Counted from the first letter of the stretch, positions 1 through 9,594 are shown. The stretch: 64,000 nucleotides of DNA from Sulfurospirillum arsenophilum NBRC 109478 (GCF_000813345.1 NZ_BBQF01000001.1:124001-188000), one strand, 5' to 3'. A program made the numbers and translations. The notes: generated by a model not told the origin, from the letters alone.

Positions 1-1
1 A

Positions 2-73
2 GGCTATTGTATGTTTGTAGTTTCACCTAAAGTGCAACACTTTAAGCATGAGTATAAGGATTTGCTCAAGTAG
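2..73 (+). CDS. C-terminal end of an unidentified protein (partial)
   Basis: The forward frame is open from the window edge to a TAG at 71-73 and encodes about 23 residues ending in KHEYKDLLK. The family cannot be told from so little. The stop codon lies in the loop of a hairpin (56-83), as expected for the end of a transcribed gene facing marC. The stretch could be a chance open frame; the upstream sequence would settle it. Confidence 0.4.
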   Translation, partial: GYCMFVVSPKVQHFKHEYKDLLK

Positions 74-83
74 CCAAATCCTT
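56..83. terminator. Hairpin between convergent genes
   Basis: AAGGATTTG (56-64) pairs with CAAATCCTT (75-83) to give a 9-bp stem with a 10-base loop. It is followed at once by a copy of the iterated palindrome. It could end the partial forward gene and marC on the reverse strand. The T-run is short, so efficiency is uncertain. Confidence 0.5.
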
Positions 84-92
84 TACATGTAA
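83..92. repeat. Iterated palindrome copy 1
   Basis: Intergenic, downstream of marC and touching the hairpin at 56-83. The match extends to the 12-mer TTTACATGTAAA (82-93). Confidence 0.9.
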
Positions 93-95
93 AAC

Positions 96-701
96 TCAAA
101 AAGTGTGAATCAGTCCTCGTATACCATCGATGAACATCTGTACAGACATCATCAAAAGAAGCATTCCCATGAGGCGCTCAAGGGCTGAAAGTCCTTTTTC
201 ACGCAGCAGTTTATAAAGCATGGGAGAAAGGTACATAATGAGTGCTGAAGCAAACCATGCTAACACAAGCGCCATAAAAAGATTACCAAGCTGATCTGTG
301 TGAGATTTACCCAGCACTAAAAGAGTCGCGAGTGTTGAAGGTCCTGCAATGAGGGGCATAGCGATGGGTACCATAAATGGCTCTTTGGATGAGCCGTAGA
401 GCCCGCTACTCCCTTCAACTCCAGGGAAAATCATCTTTATACCAATCACAAAAAAGATGACGGCTCCTGCGATGCGTACAGACTCTGTCTCCAAGTGAAA
501 AATATTCAAAAAGAGCTCTCCTCCAAAGAGGAAGAGCATCAAAATCCCAAGACCAAAAAGCATTTCACGGATAATAATAATTCTTTTGCGTTGCATGTCC
601 ACGTCTTTGAGAATAGAGAGGATGACGGGTACTGCTCCAAAAGGATCAATCACAAAAAATAAAAGTATGGCTGTCGAAACAATTGAAAAATCAGCGTTCA
701 T
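96..701 (-). CDS. MarC family integral membrane protein
   Basis: A 201-residue, very hydrophobic protein with about six membrane segments and the family features FFVIDPFGAVPV near residue 15 and PLIAGPSTLATLLVLG near residue 117. Length is normal for the MarC/UPF0056 family. These are inner-membrane proteins whose substrate is not established; the early link to antibiotic resistance was withdrawn. The gene follows the chemoreceptor at 715-2406 on the same strand after a 13-base gap, so the two are probably co-transcribed, though a functional link is not implied. Start is the ATG at 701. The family call is firm; any transport role is inference. Confidence 0.85.
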   Translation of the reverse strand: MNADFSIVSTAILLFFVIDPFGAVPVILSILKDVDMQRKRIIIIREMLFGLGILMLFLFGGELFLNIFHLETESVRIAGAVIFFVIGIKMIFPGVEGSSGLYGSSKEPFMVPIAMPLIAGPSTLATLLVLGKSHTDQLGNLFMALVLAWFASALIMYLSPMLYKLLREKGLSALERLMGMLLLMMSVQMFIDGIRGLIHTF

Positions 702-714
702 TCGTCTACACTCA

Positions 715-2406
715 TCAGGTTCTAAACTCAGAAAGTTTGAGGTTCAAGGTCTCAGTCATACGACTCAGATGCTCAGCCGCACTAGCAATCTCTTCAACAC
801 TTCTCGCATTTTGAGAAGAGATGTCGTTGATTTGCGAAACATCATTCATCATGGACTCAATGTCAGAACCCGTTTTAAGATAGTTCTCGGCTGTTTTATC
901 CGAAACTTTTGTTGCGTTGCCCATGACGTGGAACATATTGTTTATCTTTGTCTCAACCTCACTGGCCGTAGTTGCAAGGGACTCTACTTTTTTAGAATTT
1001 GATGTCATCTGATCGCTACTGTCTGCAATGGCTTGAACGATAACATTGATGGTCGCATTGATCTCTTGAAGGCTTTTTTGAGTACGTTCAGCAAGTTTGC
1101 GTACTTCGTCCGCAACCACAGCAAAACCACGTCCATGTTCTCCTGCACGCGCTGCTTCAATGGCGGCATTAAGCGCTAGTAAATTAGTCTGATCGGCAAT
1201 ATCGCCAATCACAACCAAGATGTCTTTCACTTGATTTGCATCTGAACTTAGCTGTTGGACACGGTGTGCTAGTTCAATTTCGGTTGAAGCACTGTTTTGA
1301 ATATCTTTGGTGAGCTCCAAAATCGCACTGTTAGCATCTTTTAGAAAATCATTGGCTTTAAGAAGCTCTTCTTTGCCAGCTTTGGCTTCCCCCATACCTG
1401 TCGTCATCTCATTTTTCAGTGTTGTTGCTTTTGATGTGGTATTGCCAACAATTTGCATGGATGTTTCAACGGCTCGTCCGACTTCCAAAGAAGTAGAAGA
1501 GAGTTCATGTGAAATAGACGAGTTTTCATTGGAGAGGTTTTTAGCCTCACTAATTAAAATGCGTACTTTTTCAATAAAACGGTTGATACTTGTACTGGCT
1601 TGTGCAATTTCATCATTGCCAACAACTTCAAGCTTTCGTGTTAGATCACCATCGCCACTGGAGAGGTTATCTGCTTTGTCGATAAGATCATTAAGCGGAT
1701 TGGAAATGGTTTTTTTGATGATAATGGCGGTAGCCACAATACTCAAAATAACTAAGACTAAAGAGATAAGTAAAAAAGAACGAATTTGGGAAGCAACATT
1801 ATCTCCAATCTGCGTTTTGAGTTTACCGACTTCGGCTTCGACATTATCGACGTAAATACCTGTTCCCATCATCCATTTATAAGGCTCAAAAGGTACGGCA
1901 TATGCATATTTTAAGAAAGGTTGTCCGTCTTTGATTTTTGGGAAAAAGTACTTCACAAGACCTCCGCCTTTTTGGGCAGTTTCGATGAGTTCTTTAACAA
2001 AAAAGACCCCATTGGCATCTTTGAGGGTGCTTAGGTTTTTACCTTGGAGTGATTTATTGGTTGGAAGCATAACATTGGTTCCATCGGATTCATAGATAAA
2101 AAGATAACCACTCTTGTCATCAAAAAAGCGAAGTCCATCAAGTTGCGAGACAATAGCTTCTTTAATTTTTTCATCGGGTGTCCCTTTTGCTTTCTCAGCT
2201 TTATAGATTGCCTGAGCACTCTGTTGCATCATCTCCATAATGGTTTTGAGTTCATTTTCATAAAAAGAATAGGCACTCTTTTCATAATCGCTCACGAACA
2301 TCCCTGCATTGCTTTTTGTATTGGTATAAGAAATACCAATTAAACAAGCGCCCAAGACAAGCAGTGATAGGATGAGAGAAATTAAAATGCGTGTTGAAAT
2401 TTTCAT
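715..2406 (-). CDS. Methyl-accepting chemotaxis protein with Cache sensor
   Basis: A 563-residue transmembrane chemoreceptor. TM1 lies near residues 8-28, then a periplasmic single Cache (sCache_2-like) domain with [10 protein letters not shown] and an NG...KGGG region, TM2 near 208-230, HAMP, and a cytoplasmic signalling domain with the hairpin tip core [20 protein letters not shown]. It would bind a small ligand outside and control CheA inside. I chose the ATG at 2406, which has AAAGGAGG just upstream on the reverse strand, not the in-frame ATG at 2436, which has none. The paralogue at 2584-4275 begins with the same [11 protein letters not shown]. The ligand cannot be read from the sequence. 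No CheR/CheB-binding pentapeptide is present; the protein ends SEFRT. Confidence 0.93.
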   Translation of the reverse strand: MKISTRILISLILSLLVLGACLIGISYTNTKSNAGMFVSDYEKSAYSFYENELKTIMEMMQQSAQAIYKAEKAKGTPDEKIKEAIVSQLDGLRFFDDKSGYLFIYESDGTNVMLPTNKSLQGKNLSTLKDANGVFFVKELIETAQKGGGLVKYFFPKIKDGQPFLKYAYAVPFEPYKWMMGTGIYVDNVEAEVGKLKTQIGDNVASQIRSFLLISLVLVILSIVATAIIIKKTISNPLNDLIDKADNLSSGDGDLTRKLEVVGNDEIAQASTSINRFIEKVRILISEAKNLSNENSSISHELSSTSLEVGRAVETSMQIVGNTTSKATTLKNEMTTGMGEAKAGKEELLKANDFLKDANSAILELTKDIQNSASTEIELAHRVQQLSSDANQVKDILVVIGDIADQTNLLALNAAIEAARAGEHGRGFAVVADEVRKLAERTQKSLQEINATINVIVQAIADSSDQMTSNSKKVESLATTASEVETKINNMFHVMGNATKVSDKTAENYLKTGSDIESMMNDVSQINDISSQNARSVEEIASAAEHLSRMTETLNLKLSEFRT

Positions 2407-2434
2407 TTTTCCTCCTTTAAGGCTATTAATGTTC

Positions 2435-2440
2435 ATTGTA
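2435..2440 (-). promoter_or_regulatory. Candidate -10 box for the first chemoreceptor
   Basis: Reverse-strand TACAAT preceded by TGT and an AT-rich tract, 29 bases before the ATG at 2406. TACAAT recurs before several other genes here (4366, 12814, 22843, 26298, 60265). No convincing -35 box is seen. Confidence 0.4.
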
Positions 2441-2541
2441 ACACAAAATATAATCCAATTTTATTAAAATAATGAGGAAGGAAAGAGAGTCAAATAATGA
2501 TTGACGGGAAAGGAACATAGCGTGTTAAAAAAGCATTGGGT

Positions 2542-2569
2542 AAAGATTTAGCACGCATGCTAAATCTTT
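2542..2569 (-). terminator. Hairpin downstream of the second chemoreceptor
   Basis: AAAGATTTAGCA (2542-2553) and TGCTAAATCTTT (2558-2569) form a perfect 12-bp stem with a CGCA loop. It lies 15 bases beyond the stop of the gene at 2584. On the reverse strand a T-run follows only after about ten bases, so it may act as a transcript-stabilising end as well as a terminator. Confidence 0.6.
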
Positions 2570-2577
2570 ACATGTAA
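2568..2577. repeat. Iterated palindrome copy 2
   Basis: Intergenic, overlapping the right arm of the hairpin at 2542-2569. Extends to TTTACATGTAAA (2567-2578). Confidence 0.9.
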
Positions 2578-2583
2578 AGCTAT

Positions 2584-4275
2584 TTACGTTCTAAATTCTG
2601 AGAGTTTAAGGTTGAGTGTTTCGGTCATACGACTTAGATGTTCTGCCGCACTGGCAATTTCTTCAACACTTCTTGCATTTTGGCTGGAAATATCGTTAAT
2701 CTGGGTGATATTTCCTATCATAGACTCTATATCAATACCTGTTTTGAGGTAATTTTCTGTTGTCTTGTCCGAAAGTGAAGTGGCGTTATTCATAACATGA
2801 AACATATTATTAATTTTAGTTTCGACATCACTAGCCGTAGTTGCCAAAGACTCTACTTTTTTGGAATTTGAAGTCATTTGATCGCTACTATCCATAATAG
2901 CTTGAACGATGACATTGATGGTCGCATTGATCTCTTGAAGGCTTTTTTGAGTGCGTTCTGCGAGCTTTCGTACTTCATCCGCAACCACAGCAAAACCACG
3001 TCCATGTTCACCTGCACGTGCTGCTTCAATGGCGGCATTAAGAGCTAGCAAATTGGTCTGATCGGCAATATCGCCAATGACAACCAAGATATCTTTCACT
3101 TGACTGGCGTCTACGCTTAACTGTTGGATGCGATGTGCTAATTCAACCTCTGTTGCGGCACTGCTTTGAATATCTTTGGTGAGCTCCAAAATGGCACTGT
3201 TTGCATCTTTAAGAAAATCATTGGCCTTTAGAAGTTCTGTTTTTCCCTCTTTAGCTTCGGATATACCTTCTTCTAGTTCATCTTTTAATACATGTGCTTT
3301 TGACGTCGTGTTGCCCACAATTTGCATGGATGTTTCAACGGATCGACCCACTTCGAGTGAAGTAGAAGAGAGTTCATGGGAAATAGACGAGTTTTCATTG
3401 GAGAGGTTTTTGGCCTCACTGATTAAAATACGCACTTTTTCGATAAAACGGTTAATGCTACTGCTTGCAATGGCTATTTCATCATTACCAATGACTTCAA
3501 GTTTGCGTGTTAGATCGCCATCGCCACTGGAAAGATTATCGGCTCTTTGAATCAAATCGTTGAGAGGTTTAGAAATCGTTCGCGTAATGATAAAGAGCGT
3601 CACACCAAGACTGAGTAATAACAATACCACTGAGATCAAAAGAAACGATCGAATCTGCGAAGCCGTATTGTCATCAATGCTATTTTGAAGTTTGTCAACT
3701 TCTTTATCCACATCATCAACGTATACACCTGTTCCAATCATCCAGTTATAGGGCTCAAAGGAGAGAGCGTAAGAGAATTTTGGCAAAGGTTTGCCGTCTT
3801 TTACTTTGGGAAAGTTGTATTTGACTAAACCACCACCTTTTTTAGCCGCTTCGATAAGATCTTTAATAAGAAAAACACCATTGACGTCTTTGAGCGCCAT
3901 GAAATTTTGACCTTGAAGTGCTTTATTGGTTGGCATTAAGACATTGTCCCCATTGTAGGCATAAACAAAGATATACCCACTTTTATCATCGAACAAGCGT
4001 AAGGCATCAAATTTTTCCAAGATAGCTTTTTTGATTTCTTCATCCGATGTTCCCTTGGCTTTTTCCACTTTATAGATAACGTTTGCGGTCTGTTGCATCA
4101 TCTCCATAATGGTTTTGAGTTCATTCTCATAAAAAGAGTAGGCACTCTTTTCATACTCTTGAATAAACATGTTCGCATTTTTTTTGGTGTTAGTGTATGC
4201 CACACCGATAATACAAGCTCCTAAGACTATCAACGATAGTATCAGGGAGATTAAAATTCGCGTTGATATTTTCAT
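2584..4275 (-). CDS. Methyl-accepting chemotaxis protein, tandem paralogue
   Basis: A 563-residue chemoreceptor with the same architecture as its neighbour at 715-2406: TM1, periplasmic Cache domain, TM2, HAMP, signalling domain. From HAMP to the C-terminus (SEFRT) the two are almost the same. The Cache domains differ more, for example [17 protein letters not shown] against [17 protein letters not shown]. This points to a tandem duplication with diverging ligand specificity and a conserved CheA-coupling half. Each gene has its own hairpin and candidate promoter, so they may be expressed separately. Both share the same initiation segment, which supports the ATG at 4275. Confidence 0.93.
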   Translation of the reverse strand: MKISTRILISLILSLIVLGACIIGVAYTNTKKNANMFIQEYEKSAYSFYENELKTIMEMMQQTANVIYKVEKAKGTSDEEIKKAILEKFDALRLFDDKSGYIFVYAYNGDNVLMPTNKALQGQNFMALKDVNGVFLIKDLIEAAKKGGGLVKYNFPKVKDGKPLPKFSYALSFEPYNWMIGTGVYVDDVDKEVDKLQNSIDDNTASQIRSFLLISVVLLLLSLGVTLFIITRTISKPLNDLIQRADNLSSGDGDLTRKLEVIGNDEIAIASSSINRFIEKVRILISEAKNLSNENSSISHELSSTSLEVGRSVETSMQIVGNTTSKAHVLKDELEEGISEAKEGKTELLKANDFLKDANSAILELTKDIQSSAATEVELAHRIQQLSVDASQVKDILVVIGDIADQTNLLALNAAIEAARAGEHGRGFAVVADEVRKLAERTQKSLQEINATINVIVQAIMDSSDQMTSNSKKVESLATTASDVETKINNMFHVMNNATSLSDKTTENYLKTGIDIESMIGNITQINDISSQNARSVEEIASAAEHLSRMTETLNLKLSEFRT

Positions 4276-4322
4276 AACAATTGCCTTTTTGTTTTTTATT
4301 AGGTTTATGAGTTAACGAGCCT

Positions 4323-4328
4323 ATTTTA
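4323..4328 (-). promoter_or_regulatory. Candidate -10 box for the second chemoreceptor
   Basis: Reverse-strand TAAAAT within TGCTAAAAT, 48 bases before the ATG at 4275 and preceded by a long A/T tract. Shape fits the AT-periodic promoters of Campylobacterota; no -35 box is visible. Confidence 0.35.
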
Positions 4329-4365
4329 GCATAAAAAAAAATTTAAAATTATTAATGAAAAGCGA

Positions 4366-4371
4366 TACAAT
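4366..4371 (+). promoter_or_regulatory. Candidate -10 box for the MFS transporter
   Basis: TACAAT within GCGATACAATG, 27 bases before the ATG at 4398. The same GATACAAT is found before the DMT exporter (22841) and the SpoU methyltransferase (60263), which supports it as a promoter element. Confidence 0.45.
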
Positions 4372-4397
4372 GATGCCGAATGAATTTAGGAGATAAA

Positions 4398-5588
4398 ATG
4401 AACCATTACATAGAATTGTTGCGTACAAATGTAACACTTCTAAGGCTGAGTATTATTCAATTGATCTGTTATTTTGGTGCTTGGTTTAGCCATATGGCAA
4501 TTTATACACTTTTGATTAACTTAGATGCTCCCATATGGGCACTAAGCGCTGCTGCGGCGTTTACTTTTTTGCCTTCGATGCTTTTAGCACCTTTTAGTGG
4601 AGCGATTATTGATAAAGTCAATACCAAAAAGTTTATGCTTTTTCTAACGGCTATAGAGATAGTCACGGTATTTTGGCTTATGTTTATAACATCTCTAGAC
4701 GCACTTTGGATGTTGTTGGGACTGATTTTTATTCGTATGGGAACAGGGAGCATCTATTTCCAAACGGAGATGTCTCTTTTACCAAAAATTTTAAGTGATA
4801 AAGAGCTGAAAATTGCCAATGAAATTCACTCTATTATTTGGTCAACCTCCTATGCTCTTGGTATGGCAGCATCTGGCTTTTACATCCATTATTTTGGAAC
4901 GACGAGTGCTTTTATTGCCGATATGATTTTGTATGGCGTAGGTTTTTATCTGCTTTTGGGTCTAGATATTCCCTCTTTGGTAAGTAAAAATACGTTACAT
5001 GTAAGGGCACTGATTTGGAGTGGGTTTATCTATATTAAAGAGAATCCAAAGATCATGCATCTTATTTTTCTTCATGCCAGTATTGGCTTTACTGCGTACG
5101 ATGCTCTTATTGCGCTTTTAGCAGATCATGAGTACAAACATCTTTTATCGATTGCATTAGTTATGGGATTTATCAATGCTTCTCGTGCATTTTCTCAAGT
5201 GCTAGGACAATTTGTACTCAGCCGTTATATCAATCAAAACAGTCTCTTTTATCTCTTCATTGCGCAAGGTGTGAGCATTATTCTTTGGGGCATTTTGCAA
5301 TATGATTTTTACCTGAGCTTTGTAGGTATCTTTCTTTGTGGGCTTTTTACAACAACGTTATGGTCGTACACCTATACGCTTTTACAGTATGAAACAGATG
5401 CCGAATTTTATGGCAGAGTGATCGCTTATAACGATATGGTCTTTATGGGCGTATGTACCTTGGTCTCTTTTGCCATTGGTGCGCTGTTTGAATGGGGAAT
5501 GCCGTTGTGGATGATAACGTGCATGTTAGGGTTTGCTTTTATCGTGATAGGTTTTTATTGGAAGTGGATACAAAAAGTGATAAAATAG
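4398..5588 (+). CDS. MFS-type transporter
   Basis: A 396-residue membrane protein with about twelve hydrophobic segments. FSGAIIDKVNTKKFMLFLTAIEI near residues 65-87 resembles the cytoplasmic loop 2-3 motif of the major facilitator superfamily (G...D...K/R), and the set of helices resembles the MFS_3/enterobactin-exporter-like drug and metabolite exporters. Start ATG at 4398 is preferred over 4380 because TTAGGAG lies seven bases upstream. The HD-GYP gene begins 22 bases after its stop, so they are likely co-transcribed. Substrate is unknown; export is inferred from the subfamily, not shown. Confidence 0.8.
   Translation: MNHYIELLRTNVTLLRLSIIQLICYFGAWFSHMAIYTLLINLDAPIWALSAAAAFTFLPSMLLAPFSGAIIDKVNTKKFMLFLTAIEIVTVFWLMFITSLDALWMLLGLIFIRMGTGSIYFQTEMSLLPKILSDKELKIANEIHSIIWSTSYALGMAASGFYIHYFGTTSAFIADMILYGVGFYLLLGLDIPSLVSKNTLHVRALIWSGFIYIKENPKIMHLIFLHASIGFTAYDALIALLADHEYKHLLSIALVMGFINASRAFSQVLGQFVLSRYINQNSLFYLFIAQGVSIILWGILQYDFYLSFVGIFLCGLFTTTLWSYTYTLLQYETDAEFYGRVIAYNDMVFMGVCTLVSFAIGALFEWGMPLWMITCMLGFAFIVIGFYWKWIQKVIK
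4995..5004. repeat. Iterated palindrome copy 3
   Basis: Inside the MFS transporter gene, read TTA-CAT-GTA, giving L-H-V. Confidence 0.9.
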
Positions 5589-5610
5589 TTTCATTTAAGA
5601 AAGGATTGTT

Positions 5611-7200
5611 ATGAATATTCGTACTAAAGTGAAATTGAGCTTTGTTGTGATTATTGCAATGTTGCTTTTTTTAGGCTTTATCAGTGCGATTATTACCTAT
5701 CAAATCAAAGAAAATAGCAATTTTAGAGAGAGTATTTCTGCCATTCTTTTAATGCAAGAGGGAATGAATGATATTATTCTTGAAAGCACAAAAACGACTG
5801 AAGCTAAAAAATTAGAACAATTGCATACAGAGTTTATGACCTATGAAAAGCGTTTTGAAAGCCTTCGAGAAATGCTTTCTTCTCATAAAAAAGTTTATTT
5901 TTCCAACACAGTAATATTAAATATTGGCGAAGACAAAACGATCAAAACGTATCTTTACGCTCTTTATTCCAATGAGCATAGTTTAGAGCTCATGTATGAT
6001 GCACTTTTTAAACTTGAGCTTGAAAAATTGGGATATGTTTCCGTATTTAATGCACTTTATCCACAAGAAAATAGCACGCGTGTTAAAATTCAAGAGCATA
6101 TTTTAGCGAACAATCGTATAGATCAAATCAAAGCGCTCAGCGACCTTCGTTACTACAGCAAAGAGATGCTTTACCAACATGGCGATGAAGCTACATTGCA
6201 CAAATGGCTTGTACCCATTGATAAACTTATTGATACAACGCAAAATGAAGTGAGGGATCTTCGAGAAGATCTGCTTCAGTATAAAGAGGTTGTTCGAGCC
6301 ATTGCAGAAAAGGCAATGAAAATTGAAGAGACAAAACTGGTTGAAACGACAACGATTGATAAGGCTTCTGAAGTTTTAGATGATAACAAAAAAGTCAGTA
6401 TTGCCTTAGAAGAGACCATTTCAGAATTATCCAGTGGATTTATCGATCAGATGCGCTTCATTCAAATATCTGTTGGGTTTGTTACGATTATTTTTATTAT
6501 CTTCCTTGCTCTCAAAGTTTCTCGCAATGTATCTTTAACGATGGATGAGGTTGAGGCAAAAATAGAAGAGGGTTTACAAGAGGTCAATACACTTAATCGT
6601 GAGATTGAAGACACACAGAAAGAGGTACTTTTTACCATGGGCTCCATTGGTGAGACACGGTCTAAAGAGACGGGGAATCATGTCAAGCGGGTGGCAGAAT
6701 ACACTAAAATATTGGCTTTATATTATGGATTGGATGAAGAAGAGGCTGAGATGCTCAAACTGGCTTCTCCAATGCACGATATAGGTAAAATTGGCATACC
6801 CGACAGTGTTTTAAATAAGCCTGGAAGATTTGATGAAGAGGAGCGTAAAATCATGGATACGCATGCAATGCTAGGCTATGAGATGCTTAAACATTCGCAA
6901 AGACAGCTTTTAAAAATGGCAGCCATTGTTGCCAAAGAGCATCACGAAAGATACGATGGTAAGGGCTATCCTGATAAAAAAAGTGGCGAGGATATTCATA
7001 TTTATGGTCGTATTACAGCCTTAGCAGACGTTTTTGATGCCCTTGGTAGTGCGAGAGTTTATAAACCTGCATGGGATGATGAAAAGATCTTTGCGTTGTT
7101 TAGAGAAGAGAGAGGAAAGCAGTTTGATCCAAAACTGGTTGATATCTTCTTTGAACATCTTGATATTTTTTTACAGGTACGAGAAGCACTGAAAGATTAA
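5611..7200 (+). CDS. Membrane-bound HD-GYP domain protein
   Basis: A 529-residue protein: TM1 near residues 9-32, a helical periplasmic region to about 285, TM2 near 288-308, a short coiled coil, then an HD-GYP domain. The metal-site HD is H389-D390 in HDIGKIGIP; HHERYDGKGYP carries H444-H445 and the GYP at 452-454. Proteins with an intact HD-GYP usually hydrolyse cyclic di-GMP, so it probably links an external signal to c-di-GMP breakdown. No GGDEF or EAL protein is in the window, but a PilZ effector is at 18923. Start ATG at 5611 follows AAAGGA. The catalytic residues seem complete; the stimulus is unknown. Confidence 0.88.
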   Translation: MNIRTKVKLSFVVIIAMLLFLGFISAIITYQIKENSNFRESISAILLMQEGMNDIILESTKTTEAKKLEQLHTEFMTYEKRFESLREMLSSHKKVYFSNTVILNIGEDKTIKTYLYALYSNEHSLELMYDALFKLELEKLGYVSVFNALYPQENSTRVKIQEHILANNRIDQIKALSDLRYYSKEMLYQHGDEATLHKWLVPIDKLIDTTQNEVRDLREDLLQYKEVVRAIAEKAMKIEETKLVETTTIDKASEVLDDNKKVSIALEETISELSSGFIDQMRFIQISVGFVTIIFIIFLALKVSRNVSLTMDEVEAKIEEGLQEVNTLNREIEDTQKEVLFTMGSIGETRSKETGNHVKRVAEYTKILALYYGLDEEEAEMLKLASPMHDIGKIGIPDSVLNKPGRFDEEERKIMDTHAMLGYEMLKHSQRQLLKMAAIVAKEHHERYDGKGYPDKKSGEDIHIYGRITALADVFDALGSARVYKPAWDDEKIFALFREERGKQFDPKLVDIFFEHLDIFLQVREALKD

Positions 7201-7260
7201 ATTCACAAACACTTCACGATTTTGCGTTAGGATTTCTTTATAAAGGCAAAGGAGTCCCAA

Positions 7261-7584
7261 ATGAAAATCGTAAAAACACTATTAATCTCAGCTGTGTTAG
7301 TCTTCAGTGGCATCACAAACGCTCATGCAATGGGTGATAGAGAAAAGGGTGCTCTTCTTGGTGCAGGCGCAGTTGTATTATTAGGTGGTTTGATTAACGC
7401 ATCGCAACAACCAACACGTTATGTTGAAAGTCCTGTATATTATGAACCTAGACCAACCGTTGTGTATAGAGAACCCGTTTATGTGCAAGAGAGAGTCATC
7501 TATGTTGACCCAGCTCCTAGATATTATTACCCACCACGTCATCATCGTGATTATGATGATAGGTACTACCGCTCTTATAGATAA
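7261..7584 (+). CDS. Small exported Tyr/Pro-rich protein
   Basis: A 107-residue protein with a clear Sec signal peptide (MKIVKTLLISAVLVFSG, cleavage after AHA near residue 23). A short Gly/Ala-rich hydrophobic stretch follows (GALLGAGAVVLLGGLI, glycine-zipper-like), then a tail rich in Tyr, Pro, Arg and His with repeated PVYxEP-type units, ending RYYRSYR. AAAGGAG precedes the ATG and a terminator follows the stop, so it may be a single-gene unit. Similar small proteins with YxxP tails occur in many proteobacterial envelopes, without known function. I do not recognise a named family. Confidence 0.7.
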   Translation: MKIVKTLLISAVLVFSGITNAHAMGDREKGALLGAGAVVLLGGLINASQQPTRYVESPVYYEPRPTVVYREPVYVQERVIYVDPAPRYYYPPRHHRDYDDRYYRSYR

Positions 7585-7599
7585 TTGTTAAAAGTTCAG

Positions 7600-7630
7600 G
7601 AGGTTGCGACACCCATCGCTACCTCTTTTT
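7600..7630 (+). terminator. Intrinsic terminator after the small exported protein
   Basis: GAGGTTGCGA (7600-7609) pairs with TCGCTACCTC (7616-7625) with one T-T mismatch, loop CACCCA, followed by five Ts. It overlaps the 3' end of the convergent methyltransferase gene. Confidence 0.75.
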
Positions 7631-8257
7631 CAATACTACTATGCGTTTCCCATCGGTTTTTACAACATCCAACCCACATTGATTTGCTAATACTTCGAGT
7701 GTTTTAGGCGTATAAAACGTAATATGTGTAGGATCTCTTCGGTACCACCATGTTAAAAAATGGGCTTGATCATTTTGATGAAAAAGCGTCATAATAGCAA
7801 AGATCCCTTGAGGTCGGAGGTGTTTTGCTAAAAGAAGAAGCGTTGCTAATGGGTCATCCAAATGCTCAAAGACTTCTGTTGAGGTGATAAAATCATAAGT
7901 CTGATTTTCAAAACATTTGATAGGTTGGTAAAACTTATCATAACAATCAACCTGAACACCTCTTTTTTGAAGCAATTGGCTAAGTATCGGGGTTGGACCT
8001 GATCCAAAATCAAGCGATTTATCTTTACATGTAAGATCATTCCAAAAATAGTCCAAAAAATTCTCAAACATCTGTACATAACCTTCATTTTCCAGAGAAT
8101 TTTGGTGATTATTGTAAAGACTATTTTCTTTTTCTAAAGAGAGACAATAGGTAGTGTCAAGACTTATACAGTCGCAGTTTTGACAGTAGTGGTACTGCTT
8201 TTGAAGTTGTGGATCGTCAAACATTTTTGTATCACAATCGCAAATTATACATTTCAT
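7619..8257 (-). CDS. Class I SAM-dependent methyltransferase with N-terminal zinc ribbon
   Basis: A 212-residue protein. The N-terminus has two Cys pairs (CIICDCDT and CQNCDCI) that look like a small metal-binding ribbon. The rest is a Rossmann methyltransferase: motif I SLDFGSGPTP near residue 80, then FDFITSTEVFEHL-type acidic loop and post-motif near 130-140. This combination resembles methyltransferases acting on cell-surface sugars or small metabolites, but the acceptor cannot be told. The gene stands alone, convergent with 7261-7584. It holds one copy of the iterated palindrome. Confidence 0.78.
   Translation of the reverse strand: MKCIICDCDTKMFDDPQLQKQYHYCQNCDCISLDTTYCLSLEKENSLYNNHQNSLENEGYVQMFENFLDYFWNDLTCKDKSLDFGSGPTPILSQLLQKRGVQVDCYDKFYQPIKCFENQTYDFITSTEVFEHLDDPLATLLLLAKHLRPQGIFAIMTLFHQNDQAHFLTWWYRRDPTHITFYTPKTLEVLANQCGLDVVKTDGKRIVVLKKR
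8025..8034. repeat. Iterated palindrome copy 4
   Basis: Inside the methyltransferase gene, read CTT-ACA-TGT-AAA on the reverse strand, giving L-T-C-K. Confidence 0.9.
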
Positions 8258-8430
8258 TTTTTAATTCTCTTTCATTTTGTGCTTAAAACATTATTTAAGT
8301 AAATATTTTTTTACTAATTAAGCATTTTTATAAAAAATAATTGATATTATAGCGGCAAAACATAATAGACTTCTTTCATTCATCTATGTTTAAACTATAG
8401 CGTTTAAAGTCTAAGGAAAGTTCAATCAAA

Positions 8431-9594
8431 ATGCGTAAATTCATGGGAGTTCTCTTTTTCATTACTCTTCTGCTTTTGCCTTATTACATTTCCAATACAA
8501 AATTTGAAGGGAACGTGATTCGACTGGGGATGAGTGGACCTTTTAGCGGAGGGCTCACTAGTGTAGGAAATCAGTTTCTACAAGGCGCAGAAGTGTATCT
8601 CAAAAATTTAAATGATGCCGGTGGCGTACATGGACGTAAAATTGAAATTATCTCTAACGATGATCGCTATGAGCCTAAAATTGCAGTAGAAAATGTTTAT
8701 AATCTTATTGACAAAGAGAAAGTCTTCGCTCTTTTTGGCATCATTGGCACACCCGTGACGGAAGCAGTTTTTCCTATTGCTATTGACAAACGTATTCCTT
8801 TTATAGGTGCGTACTCAGGTGCAGAGTTCTTGCGCAATCCCCCCAATCCCATTGTTTTAAATGCACGAGCGGGTGATTTGGATGAGATTGAAAAACTTAT
8901 AGAATATTACAGTGAAGATCTTAAGTATAAACGGTTTGCTCTTTTTTATCAGAACGATAGCTATGGAACAACAGGGCTAAAGGGTGTAAAAAATGCCCTC
9001 GCCAAACGTAATTTAGTGCTTGTAGGCGAAGGCAGTTATAAAAGAAACACGCTTTCTGTTGGTAATGCACTGTATGAAATTGAGCTAAGTAATCCAGAGG
9101 TTATTTTGATGATAGGTTCGACAACCCCTGTTGCAGAGTTTATCAAACGCGTTCGTAAAAGTCATAAGATACGTAAAGAGGTTCATTTTGGGCTTTTTTC
9201 ATTTATCGAACCTAAACCACTCATTAATTTATTAGATGGTAATGGTAAAGGTATTACGTTTGCACAAGTGGTTCCTTCTCCTTGGACGTCAGAGGTTGAC
9301 GAGGTTGAAACATATCGTATTTTGATGCGGAAATATTATCCCAAAGAAGAGCTCAGTCATGTCTCTTTGGAAGGTTATTTTGCGGCACGTATGATTGCCG
9401 AGGTTTTTAAAAGTCTTGGAAGAGACTTTACCAAAGAAGAATTTATCAAGGCTTTAGGAACATTTTCAAAGACATTGGATGAAAATGTCATTTCCAAAAA
9501 TAGAGATGAACGCTGTAAGTGTTTGCATCGTGTACATTTAAGTGAATATGTGGAAGATGACTTCTATTCGGTAGGACGAAACGATGAGCACTAG
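8431..9594 (+). CDS. Periplasmic binding protein of the branched-chain amino-acid type
   Basis: A 387-residue protein with an N-terminal hydrophobic export segment (residues 5-21) and the type I periplasmic-binding fold of the LivK/amide-binding family: IRLGMSGPFSGG, then GAEVYLKNLNDAGGVHGRKI, then DPEVILMIGSTTP-like strand. No permease or ATPase gene is near. Its 3' end overlaps the start of a membrane histidine kinase by 11 bases, and a response regulator follows. It therefore probably serves as the extracytoplasmic ligand sensor for that kinase and not as an importer subunit. Ligand is unknown. The short Cys-containing tail (ERCKCLHRVHL) is unusual for the family. Confidence 0.82.
   Translation: MRKFMGVLFFITLLLLPYYISNTKFEGNVIRLGMSGPFSGGLTSVGNQFLQGAEVYLKNLNDAGGVHGRKIEIISNDDRYEPKIAVENVYNLIDKEKVFALFGIIGTPVTEAVFPIAIDKRIPFIGAYSGAEFLRNPPNPIVLNARAGDLDEIEKLIEYYSEDLKYKRFALFYQNDSYGTTGLKGVKNALAKRNLVLVGEGSYKRNTLSVGNALYEIELSNPEVILMIGSTTPVAEFIKRVRKSHKIRKEVHFGLFSFIEPKPLINLLDGNGKGITFAQVVPSPWTSEVDEVETYRILMRKYYPKEELSHVSLEGYFAARMIAEVFKSLGRDFTKEEFIKALGTFSKTLDENVISKNRDERCKCLHRVHLSEYVEDDFYSVGRNDEH

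Noticed and set aside
586-1002. A 138-codon forward frame across marC and the chemoreceptor end
   Set aside because: It is antisense to two recognisable genes and shows no domain or ribosome site.
1307-1855. A 182-codon open frame antisense to the first chemoreceptor
   Set aside because: It mirrors the conserved signalling domain, and a shorter version occurs at the same place antisense to the paralogue (3176-3550). It has no ribosome site and a Ser-rich, non-protein-like composition.
4380-4397. The upstream ATG as start of the MFS transporter
   Set aside because: The TTAGGAG ribosome site lies between it and the ATG at 4398, which decides for the latter.
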